Positions 44,404-53,638 of a DNA stretch of 64,000 bases are shown here, in pieces; positions within the stretch are counted from its first letter, which is position 1; each line of letters starts with the position of its first letter. The notes under the pieces are model-generated. The model was not told where the DNA came from and did no database searches. It was given only the letters and a program-made list of their open reading frames with translations. Position numbers and translations under genes: made by a program. This stretch comes from Laguncularia racemosa (taxonomy: Eukaryota; Streptophyta; Magnoliopsida; Myrtales; Combretaceae): NCBI GenBank assembly GCA_037954665.1, contig JBBMOL010000433.1:62001-126000 (forward strand). Reading direction: 5' to 3'.

Positions 44404-45039
44404 GTACAAGTTATACCGGATACGGGGTGAAGAGGGCGTGTATTTACGAAGCACGGCTGTGTAAGAATCTCAAAGTTACACAGAATCATACACGGTCATA
44501 TACATGGCCAAAGGCACGGCCGTGTATGGAGTCAAGCAAATCCATAGAAAGATACACGACCAGAAGTTCACGGTCGTGTATGTTGCCAGAATTTGCACAG
44601 AAAAGTACACGGCCAAAGTACACGGTCGTGTATCTCCCCGACACCGACCTTTTGTGTTGTTTTGTTATTTTACGCACTTATTGAAGTGACATCGTTTTGG
44701 ACTTGTATTTTTACGAATTGTAACCTTAGTATAAAGCTCCTAGGGTTTAGAATAGAGAAAGAACATACATCTTAGAACATTAAACGTCTTTGAGAGGCTC
44801 CTCTCTTGGTTCTTCAAGAACTAACTAGAACTTATCGGATTTTATTTCCGTGGCGTTCAACCCGACTTATCAATCGGTCTTTCATCCCGATTATAGCGTC
44901 TTCACATTATACCAAGGTTCTTTTCTCGCTTATAGACAACGGGTCGCGGTTTCCACTTTAGGTGTTTGGGCGTCTTAGGTAACGAATTTCCAAATGTATT
45001 GGTATTGGGTTTCATCACGGATTGGCGCGGTTCGTATCA
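44404..45039 (+). repeat. 3' LTR of the plus CRM-like element, right part
   Basis: Resumes GTACAAGTTATACCGG after the CTCTT duplication and ends GGTTCGTATCA. Contains the second ACACGG-CGTGT array (44447-44637) and TATAAAG near 44730, with one mismatch in the flanking arms. Confidence 0.9.
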
Positions 45040-45044
45040 TTTGG

Positions 45045-46021
45045 GTAATAGATTTGACCCATTCTTCTAAAGTTGAACAAAAATGTAATGGGATAACATA
45101 TTTATCTAATGGAAGAACAATTATAAATGAGAAGCCAATTATTAATTCTTATGCTAAAAAGGAATGATTTTGAAGCATTAACAAGAGATTGAAAACATTT
45201 AATATAGATTATCATCTAGATCCATAGCATAGCGAATTTGAATAGAAGGAATTAAAGACAAGATTATGAATACTAAGATCAAGGAGAAAATCAAGTGTTG
45301 AACATCAGGACATCATTTGTAAATATGAACCAAATGAACTAAACAATACACAAAGAGAAAAATACCAACTTAGAGTAAACAAAAAGAAAGAAAGAAAAAG
45401 TTCTAAATAATCATTTGCATATGTGTTAATTCATACTCTATTAGTTGAGTTTTTGAACTAAGTTGTAAAGGGACATACTTGTGAAATCCTGATATTGAAA
45501 ACTTCATTCCAAAGTTGACTACATTTATTTCGTTGTTGTTTTTGTGTTTTAGTTAGGTTAAAGCTAAGTAATATAGAGTAATGAAAGTGAATGGAGACTA
45601 TATTAGAGTACTTATAAAGTGATTGATTATTGTAATACTCTTTGAGAATTTTTTTCATTGATATAGTGGAATAAAATGATAAAAACAATGAAGATCCCAA
45701 CATGTGGAGACTAGAAGAGTAGATCAATGCATATAGTGAAACCATTACAAATTGTTGCATGTTCTTTTTATCCTTACTTTTATTTATTTTTCTATTTATA
45801 TTTGCAATTTAGCTGATGATTAAAGTTTACAAATTCCACTACCAGCATAGTTCAAGATGAATCAAATATCCATTGATAAGTAATCAAAGGAATTTGTTTA
45901 ATAAGAAAATTTTCAAAACATAATCAATTCAACATGCCCACTCCAACACCACCACCAACAACCCACACCCCCAATCCCCACCCCCCCCTTCTCCCCTCTT
46001 AATTACTTACAAGGACCAACA
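45045..46021. other. Unassigned DNA, probably including a copia 5' LTR end
   Basis: No coding frame recognised. The last bases (...GGACCAACA at 46021) sit just before a primer site, so the right part is probably the copia LTR; its start was not found. Confidence 0.45.
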
Positions 46022-46023
46022 AT

Positions 46024-46035
46024 TGGTATCAGAGC
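46024..46035 (+). other. Primer-binding site of a copia element
   Basis: TGGTATCAGAGC, followed 43 bases later by a copia-type gag frame. Confidence 0.8.
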
Positions 46036-46078
46036 TTAGCTCTATATTAATTGAGTCTAAAGATTATTTGTGTAGAAT

Positions 46079-46881
46079 TTGATGGTTCAAATGAGTAAGA
46101 TAGCTTATTTTGATGGACCTAACTTTGCTTATTGGAAATATAAGGTGGAAAATTTCATTAAAACTTTGGACAATGAGACATGGGAAATAATCACCATAGG
46201 AGATAGAATAGTTGTAGGAGATGTCAACAATCATGATGATAAAAAGAAGGTTGAGGCAAATTCAAGAGCAAATAATCTACTTCTCACCACTATTGCTCTT
46301 GGATTTTATGTAATCTCATCTTGCAAAAAAAAAAAAAAAAATTAGGATGCATTATGTGAAACACATGAAGGAATTAACATTATTAAGAACACTAGAATCA
46401 ACACCTATGCAACAGTATGAACTTTTTAGAATGCTATCAAGAGAAGAGATCAAAGACACCTTTAAATGGCTTACAATAATGAGAAATGAATTATCATCCT
46501 TAAACAAGAAAATCACATATCAAGATCTAATTTGGAAAGTTTTGATCATTTTACCAAAATCATGGAATCCTAAAAAAGGGCAATGGAAGAAGATTATGGT
46601 ATGACTGTACTCATACTTAGTCAACTTAGAAGCTAACTAATGGCCTATAGACCAAATGTACTTAAATCTGAAAATGGTTAAAAAAAAGTAAGATGATTGC
46701 ATTCAAAGCAAAAGAGCTAGAAGAAGATTCTAATGTTGAATCAGCAAATGGGGATGAAGAAGTGACAATGCTAGCTTGAAGATTCAATAGATTGCTTAGG
46801 AAGAAAAGTAAGAAATCCATTAACTATAAATACTAACAAAAATATAGGAAAAGTGGTTATGAAGAAAACAAAAAGGAAAAG
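46079..46881 (+). pseudogene. Ty1/copia gag, N-terminal and middle parts
   Basis: FDGPNFAYWKYKVENFIKTLDNETWEII, DDKKKVEANSRANNLLLTTI and, after a long A run (46325-46341) with a stop, DALCETHEGINIIKNTRIN in one frame or LRTLESTPMQQYELFRMLSREEIKDTFKWLTIM in another: the UBN2-type copia gag. A later piece is AFKAKELEEDSNVESANGDEEVTMLA near 46697-46780. Frameshifts and stops abound. A solo LTR cuts it at 46882. Confidence 0.85.
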
Positions 46882-47673
46882 TGTTATGGAAGAGCCACTG
46901 TCCTAAGTTCAAGGGCTGAATCAAGAAGAAAGTCAAGTGGCTGAAGCTGAATTTCAAAGGGATTCAAGTCCAATAAGCCTATCTCAAGGACCAATCACAA
47001 GATCCCGAGCTAAGAAGCTACAACAAATCCTAATTTCTCATGTACAAGGTTTGGTAAACATCACAACTGAGAAGCTTCAAGGAATCCAAAGCTTCAGGGC
47101 AAGGGATGATCAAAGGGAAGTTAATGTGATGGAAATCAAGTGGGAAGAACCGGTCCAGGATCAAGGTTGCCGACCTTAAAGCCGGTTTGAAAGGAGCTCT
47201 AAACCTACAACTGTACGCTGCCAAGAACGCCGCCGGCCTTTACATATATGCTGCAAGCCTTGAGCCGGCCTTGACAGCCGACCATCTTTTAATTATGTTG
47301 TATTTTTCCTTATTCCACGAATTACGATGTATTGCTTGGATGTCGTCATATTTATACCGAGATAAGACAATGTAAAGTCATTTTTTGTCATCTTTGAAAT
47401 ACCAGAAAGCTTGTCGCTTCAATTCCTTGCTTTCTTGATTAAATGCATGCTAAGAAACTTCCAGGAGAGAGTTGATCGATCTTTTCCTATGGAGAGTTTC
47501 GAGGTTAGGGCTTGATTAGTTCTAGCTTGTTCATCGATCCATCTAAGAAAACCTAAATCTAAACTATCTTAGGGTTTGATTCCAATTAGATCTGTGGGTT
47601 TTCTTGTTGTTGTTGTGGGAGTCCGTAATAGCCAAAGGGGTTCTCAAGCGCAATTGCGGTGGTTCCGGTATCA
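46882..47673 (+). mobile_element. Solo LTR inside copia gag
   Basis: TGTTATGGAAGAG to CCGGTATCA, 792 bp, perfect TSD AAAAG at 46877-46881 and 47674-47678. A unique family in this window. Its 5' part carries an open frame with GPITRSRAKKLQQIL (46937-47179), the LTR-encoded pol tail. TATTTATA near 47349 is a TATA candidate; GCCGGC repeats lie upstream of it. Confidence 0.88.
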
Positions 47674-47678
47674 AAAAG

Positions 47679-48344
47679 AAAGTTCTCCCATGTTATGAAC
47701 GTAAGAAAGTTGGACATATCAAGTAGAATGCTCGATTTTTACAAAAAAAGGATAAAGATATACAACAAGAAGAAGAAGCATTCACTTATAGCTACCTAGA
47801 GTGATCTCAAGGAATTGGAAAATGAAACAAAGTAATCAAGGAAGGTAAAAGAAGAAGAAAAAGAAGAAAAAGACGAAGCCAATCTATGTCCAATGGTAAA
47901 TTCTAAGGTAAAACTTGAATTCATATTTTAAGTCTATATTTGAAGATATATATATAAATGCTAGATGCTTTGTAAAAATCTAAAACTGTAATTGCAACCC
48001 TAGAATAAGAAAACAAGAACTTGATAAAACGTAAAGAAAATTATCTATGAAGATGAACAATTTAAAAATTGAAAATGAAATATTTCAAGTAGATAAAGAA
48101 GTTTTTGTTAATGAGAATCTAGTTCTTAAGGAGATGTGACAACTTGAAAATTGGACATGAGTATCTAATAAGGAAAGTGGTATTTATGCTACTAGAGGCT
48201 AACTAGTCTAAGTTTTGATTAAGTAAGAGTGACAATAATTTAGGCCTGAGTCAAATAAAGAATGTGTAGGTTAAATCCAAATCTCAAAATAGAAATGTAA
48301 AGACCAAAATAATGAAGGAAGCAATGAATCAAATTGAAGGAAAG
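47679..48344 (+). pseudogene. Copia gag zinc-knuckle region and remnant
   Basis: Resumes after the solo LTR with LPCYERKKVGHIK then TAG, the remains of a CYECKKPGHIK-type knuckle (second Cys changed to Arg). Beyond about 47760 only degraded, lysine-rich coding-like sequence remains, ending in MNQIEGK where A4 inserted. No protease, integrase or RT of the copia element was found. Confidence 0.65.
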
Positions 48345-48753
48345 TGATAGGAATCAAAATCTGTCAAGACCTATCATTAGGGCAAGAGCCAAAGGATTTC
48401 AAATCTTGGCGATAAGGGCCCATTTTGAGCACATCAACTCTGGAATTATTTATTTACTAACCTCTTTTCTCTTATTCATGTATTGTATATCACAATAGGC
48501 ACACTTATCATGCTTTATAGGGCGATGGACAAACTCACTAAGACTCAGCTTGTGGGTACTCATTAGAGAAGAAAGGAAATTGCAACAAAGTAAATTTGAT
48601 ATTACCTACAAATTAACCTTGATGCCACTTGCCACAACCTCAAATTAGGATTTGAAATTGATAAGAGCAATTGAATTAGGAATAAACCCTAACCCTCTCA
48701 CGTAAAATGTGAAGTTCTATTCTGAAAAATTCTCTCTCAAAAACCTTACTTAA

Positions 48754-48771
48754 GTAAGTATTTATACTTAT
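48754..48771 (-). promoter_or_regulatory. TATA core in the inverted segment of the A4 5' LTR
   Basis: Minus-strand ATAAGTATAAATACTTAC: the box is kept but the arms carry changes. It now points away from the A4 body, and no sense copy remains in this LTR. Confidence 0.6.
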
Positions 48772-49668
48772 TTCCTTTAGGGTTAAAAAGTTCACAAAAT
48801 TATAACTATGTTACTTTTAGGGTGGCCAGTCTTAATAAACATAATTACAAGCAAATGGAAGTGTCCCAAAAGAAAGATTACAACATAAATAGTCAAAAGA
48901 AATAATTATGAATAAAAATAGTCTTCATCTTACTAGCTCTTCCATAGGATTCGTCGGCATAACTCATCACTCGTTTAGGTCGGTCCATGGATAACCCACA
49001 AGCTGAGTCTTAGTGAGTTTATCCATCACCCTGTAAAGCATAATAAGTGTGCCTGTTGGAATATATAATACATGAATAAGAGAAAAGAGGTTAGTAAACA
49101 AATAATTCCGGGGTTGATGTGCTCAAAATGGGCCCTTATCGCCAAGATTTGAAATCCTTTATTGCTCTTATCAATTTCAAATTCCAATTTGAGATTGTGG
49201 TAAGTGGCATCAAGGTTAATTTATGAGTAATATCAAATTTACTTTGTTGCAATTTCCTTTCTTCTCTAGTGAGTAGTATCTAAGGTTGATTTGGATGTTT
49301 AATTGACCGAATTTGATTGCATTTATAATTAAATTCTTGTTGCTACAATTGATTAGTTTAGCCCTTAAGTTTTAGCCTTCAATTTAGCTTCATTTGAACC
49401 GTAGATCATTTTGTTGGGAAAGTGGATCACGAAATTGGATCTTGTTGTTCTTGTGTGTAATTCACGTGGAATTACTTGTGATTATTGTTATATTGGAGGA
49501 AATTATCATTGTTGAATTGTTAATTGCAACTTTGAGCATTCGGATTTCATTGCATCTCCATTAAGGTTGACACAAATTCTACTAGTTTGAACCGAGATTG
49601 GTTTAGCGCATTTGAGGTTTATAATTTGCACCAATTGCATATGCTTAACTCCTAATTTAGGCACATCA

Positions 49669-49854
49669 TATTTGGTATCAAAGCTGCACATACTTGGTTC
49701 ATTTCAATATTGATCACGTGGTGTCATGGAATTGGTTATAGATCTTGAGAATTGATGCCATTGTTCATGTGATTAGAAGCTAGTTTGATTGATATTGTCT
49801 AATTATCTTTCAAATTGGTTTTGCATGTGCTTAATCTTAGTTTTAGGCACATCA
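49669..49854 (+). repeat. PBS-leader-U5 unit at the end of the A4 5' LTR
   Basis: After an LTR-end-like GGCACATCA at 49668 comes ATTTGGTATCAAAGC and 150 bases of leader, then the true LTR end at 49854. 186 bp. Confidence 0.75.
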
Positions 49855-49859
49855 TAATT

Positions 49860-49871
49860 TGGTATTAGAGC
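49860..49871 (+). other. Primer-binding site of A4
   Basis: TGGTATTAGAGC, one change from the initiator-Met complement. Confidence 0.75.
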
Positions 49872-51398
49872 TTGAGGTTGTGAGAAGGGATTGATTGCAA
49901 TTTGAATTCGGAAGTTAGGGAATTGTTGAATAGCACATTGATTTGAATTTTCTTGTCGTGAAGCTTGAATTGTCTAATTGTGTTGTTGAGGAGTTGTAGT
50001 TGCTGCTTGTTGTTGTAGACATGGGGCAATTGTGAATCCTTATCATTCTGTTGTTAACTTAAGCTTAGAAGGGAAGAAGAGTAGAAGTGTATTATTGATT
50101 CAAATTTCCAAATTTGGAAATTACCTCATTTGTGAAGGGAGTAGAAGTGTAATCCATTGCATGTTGATTTTGAAAATAAGAGTATAGTTGTACAATTTTC
50201 ATAATTGAATTGTGTGGATTATATGGAAGCTATTTGATTTTCAAAACACACATTAAGTGATAGAAGTTATTGTGTATTCATTTGAATTTGAAAGTTACTT
50301 CTTACTAATTGTGGAAAGGTTGCAATAAGTGAAACCATTTGAATTTGAATTGAGCTGCCTTTGTAAAGTTATGGTTAGAAATTGTGTTTGAAGTGGAGTG
50401 CAACGTGTGGAAGTGTGTGTGTGTGTGCTACACCGTGAGTGAAGGGAGTGTGTATGTGGCGTTGTGTTTGTGTGGCATTGTGTGTGTATGTTGATTGAAG
50501 GAATTGCAAAGTGTAGTGTTTCTTTGTGATCATTTGTGATCACTTGGAAAAAGTGGAAAATTAAAAAAAAAAAAAAAGAAGAGCAAATGGAGAGTTAATG
50601 ATTTTAGAATTGTAGTTTGAATTTTGAAAGCAAAGAAGAGTGAATGGAGTGTTGATGATTTTGGAATTGTGCTTGTCTTTTACCATTTCCAAATTTGAAG
50701 AGTGTGGAGAAAAGGAAATTATTTCAAATTCAAACACCATTTTTAAGTTGAAAGAAGTTATTGTGTGATAGTTGAGTAAATGATTATTTGAATTTGAATT
50801 TGCTTCTTACTATTTATAGAAGAGGTTGCATTAAAGTGGAATTTGAATTTGTTGCTGCCTTTTTTGTAAGTGGCAGTGTGAAGTGAGTTGTTGTGAGTGG
50901 CCAATTGGAGTTGTATTATGAAAGAGTGTTGCAACGTGAAGTAAGTTATGGTGAAGATAGTGCACCATAAGTAAATTGTTGATTGTGTGTATATGTAGCA
51001 GAGTGAATGTGTAAGTAAGGGAATTGCCACTTGTGAATTTGTGCATTTGTGTGTAGTGTAAGGTGTTGCACATTGTGGTTGTTTATAGTGTAAAATAGTG
51101 ATAAGAAAAGGAAGGTTTGAGTAGTAGAATTTGAATTCAAAAACAAACATTAAAGTGTGAAAGTAATTGAAACTTATTACTTAAACACTTGTAACTGAAT
51201 TTAATTCTATCTACTTGAAAGTAGTTGAGTGTACTTCATTTGTGACTTGGTTGTTTACTTGAACCATGGAAGTGTAAGGGTAATTATTGTGTTGTTGGGT
51301 TTGAACACTATCATGTCTTGTGAAATGTTTCATTATACTAATGTATTGCGCCGGACATTGACTACTTTTACTACTAAGGATGATGAATAAAGGGAAAA
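49872..51398 (+). other. A4 long leader in place of gag
   Basis: No gag motif. G/T-rich on the plus strand with GTGTGTGTGTGTG (50415-50428). Stretches recur with divergence: 50282-50380 against 50770-50870 (TTGAATTTGAATTTGCTTCTTACTA type), and 50580-50640 against 50640-50700 (AATGGAG...TGATGATTTTGGAATTGT). An A run is at 50564-50577. Confidence 0.6.
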
Positions 51399-51790
51399 TT
51401 TGTTCCATACTTTTTGTAGGGTACAAGGAAATTTATGTGTCCTTATAGTTGATGGTGGTAATTGTACTAATATGGTAGCAGCATCGTTAGTATCGAAACT
51501 AAAACTTGCCACTACTCCACATCTTGAACCATATAAATCGCATTGGCTTAGTGATCAGGAAAGTTTGCATATGACCCAAAGAGCTAAGGTACCTTTCAGT
51601 GTAGGGGATAAATACTGTGATGAAATCGAGTGTGATATTTTACTTATGTGTATATCCCATATATTGCTTAGCAGGCCTTGATTATATGACAGGAGGTTCT
51701 TACATGATGGCTTTAGGAATACTTATGTATTCCAGAAGGAGGGAAAATGAATTATTTTGAATTCGATGTCACCTTTAAAGGTTTAAAGGG
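51380..51790 (+). pseudogene. Protease of A4
   Basis: ENLFHTFCRVQGNLCVLIVDGGNCTNMVAASLVSKL, HWLSDQESLHMTQRAKVPFSVGDKYCDEIECDILLMCISHILLSRP, then TGA (from TGG) and LYDRRFLHDGFRNTYVFQKEG. Same protease type as B1 and C2; active-site DGG is intact with GGNCTN instead of GGSCTN. It begins about 6 bases after a TAA in the codons before REN. No gag frame leads into it. Confidence 0.82.
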
Positions 51791-51805
51791 TTCAGTAACA
51801 AATCA

Positions 51806-52390
51806 GTAGACCATTAGAGGGCTATGAGCAATTGAACCAACTCTTAGAGTACAAAATTTGTCAGACACAGATGTGCCAACCTTTAGAGGATCCTGATGAT
51901 CATAGTCAGATGAGTAGATTACCTGAGGACCAAACTGTTCAAGGGCAGTTATGTTCACCTTCAGAGGTACTAGAGGCTCATGAGTAGTTGAGTAAACCAT
52001 TGGAGAATTTTGAGGGTCAGAGTTAGATGAGCCCATCATCAGAGAGCCAGACTGTTCAGAGACAGTTGTGTCTACCTTTAGAGGTTTCAAAGGGCCATGA
52101 GCAATCGGATCAACCATTAGAGGGCCATGAGGGTCAGCGCCATACAGATGAGTTAGAAAAGGAGGAAACAATATCAGTGGAATGAGTTGAGATAGGGGAG
52201 ACCTCAGTGGATAATGGGTCATTATTTGTGTTGCAGATGAGATACATCTTAGAAATGGAGGAGAGAAGACAAGCACCCCCTATAATATTTCAGATATTGG
52301 GATTCTGTAGTGATACTTCTTAAGGTGGTTTGCTAGGAGGAAACAAAGTCTTTACTGCATTTGATCTGTTAGATTTAAGGACAAATCTTT
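51806..52390 (+). pseudogene. Repeat-bearing frame of A4, function unknown
   Basis: A plus-strand frame from 51806 to about 52390 with only four stops holds an imperfect repeat of about 39 codons, nearly three times: PLEGYEQLNQLLEYKICQTQ, then EDQTVQGQLCSPSEVLEAHE, then SESQTVQRQLCLPLEVSKGHE. It ends FDLLDLRTNLFEA, which resembles the end of pol in relatives. It fills the space where RT-integrase would be. I do not recognise the repeat. The minus-strand open frame here is its shadow. Confidence 0.5.
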
Positions 52391-52406
52391 TTGAAGCCTA
52401 AGGAGA

Positions 52407-53633
52407 TAATAGGAATCAAAATCTGTCAAGACCTATCATTAGGGCAAGAGCCAAAGGATTTCAAATCTTGGTGATAAGGGCTCATTTTTAGCATATTGAC
52501 CCTAAAGTTATTTGTTTACTAACCTCTTTTCTCTTATTTATATATTTTATATTCCAACAGGCACACTTATTATGCTTTATAGGGCGATGGACAAACTCAC
52601 TAAGACTCAACTTATAGGTTATCCATGGACTGATCTAAACCGGCAATGAGTTGTGCCGATGAATCCTATGGAAGAGCTAGTAAGATGAAGACTATTTTTA
52701 TTTATAATTATTTCTTCTGACTATTAATGTTGTAATCTTTCTTTTGGGACATGTCCATTTGCTTGTAATTATGTTTTTTAGGACTGGCTACCTTAAAGTA
52801 GCATAGTTGTAATTTTGTGAACTTTTTAACCTTAAAGGAAGCAAGTATAAATACTTACTTAAGTAGGATTTTTGAGAGAGAATTTTTCAGAATAGAACTT
52901 CACATTTTATGTGAGAGGGTTAGGGTTTATTCCTAATTCAATTGCTCTTATCAATTTCAAATCCCAATTTGAGGTTGTGGCGAGTGGCATCAAGGTTAAT
53001 TTGTGAGTAATATCAAATTTACTTTGTTGCAATTTCCTTTCTTCTCTAGTGAATAGTATCTAAGGTTGATTTGGATGTTTAATTGACCGAAATTGATTGC
53101 ATTTATAATCAAATTCTTGTTGCTACAATTGATTGGTTTAGCCCTTAAGTTTTAGCCTTCAATTTAGCTTCATTTGAACCGTAGATCATTTTGTTGGGAA
53201 AGTGGATCACAGAATTGGATCTTGTTGTTCTTGTGTGTAATTCACGTGGAATTACTTATGATTATTGTTATATTGGAGGAAATTATCATTGTTGAATTGT
53301 TAATTGCAACTTTGAGCATTTGGATTTCATTGCATCTCCATTAGGGTTCACGCAAATTCTATTAGTTTAAACCGAGATTGGTTTAGTGCATTTGAGGTTT
53401 TTAATTTGCACCAATTGCATGTTCTTAACTCCAATTTAGGCACATCATATTTGGTATCAAAGCTGCACATACTTAGTTCATTTCAATATTGATCACGTGG
53501 TGTTGTGGAACTGGTTATAGATCTTGAGAATTAACACCATTGTTCATGTGATTAGAAACTAGTTTGATTGATATTGTCTAATTGTCTTTCAAATTGGTTT
53601 TGCATGTGCTTAATCTTAGTTTTAGGCACATTA
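52407..53633 (+). repeat. 3' LTR of A4
   Basis: Starts TAATAGGAATCAAAATC (TG mutated) and ends GGCACATTA. It includes an internal LTR-end at 53447 followed by a 186-bp PBS-leader-U5 unit (53448-53633). Confidence 0.88.
52841..52858 (+). promoter_or_regulatory. TATA core of the A4 3' LTR
   Basis: GCAAGTATAAATACTTAC, one base off the perfect palindrome. Confidence 0.65.
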
Positions 53634-53638
53634 GAAAG

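Larger units (their letters stand above)
30271..45039 (+). mobile_element. CRM-like chromovirus, plus strand, with nested Athila
   Basis: Perfect TSD TTTGG at 30266-30270 and 45040-45044. 5' LTR 30271-31109, PBS, probable leader intron, one continuous gag-pol frame 31621-35064 with four stops and an internal deletion, and a 3' LTR starting at 34857 that is split by the Athila at 35062-44398. The first 205 bases of the two LTRs differ at five positions, so it is considerably younger than Athila-D. Coding similarity to the minus copy is high. Confidence 0.9.
48345..49854 (+). repeat. 5' LTR of A4, containing an inverted segment
   Basis: 1510 bp against 1227 bp in the 3' LTR. 48345-48557 is sense; 48558-49160 is the LTR middle in reverse orientation (equivalent to 53055 back to 52453 of the 3' LTR); 49161-49854 is sense again. 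Segments equivalent to 52453-52619 and 52942-53055 are therefore present twice, in opposite directions. Confidence 0.85.
48345..53633 (+). mobile_element. Element A4: protease-only family-A retrotransposon
   Basis: Perfect TSD GAAAG at 48340-48344 and 53634-53638. 5' LTR 48345-49854 (rearranged), PBS 49860-49871, internal 49872-52406, PPT AAGGAGA, 3' LTR 52407-53633. The internal region has no recognisable gag, RT or integrase; it has a long GT-rich leader, a protease and a repeat-bearing frame. Confidence 0.88.

Noticed and set aside
51803..52276. 157-residue open frame on the minus strand
   Set aside because: It is the antisense shadow of the repeat-bearing plus-strand frame of A4; codon pattern and relationship to pol favour the plus strand.
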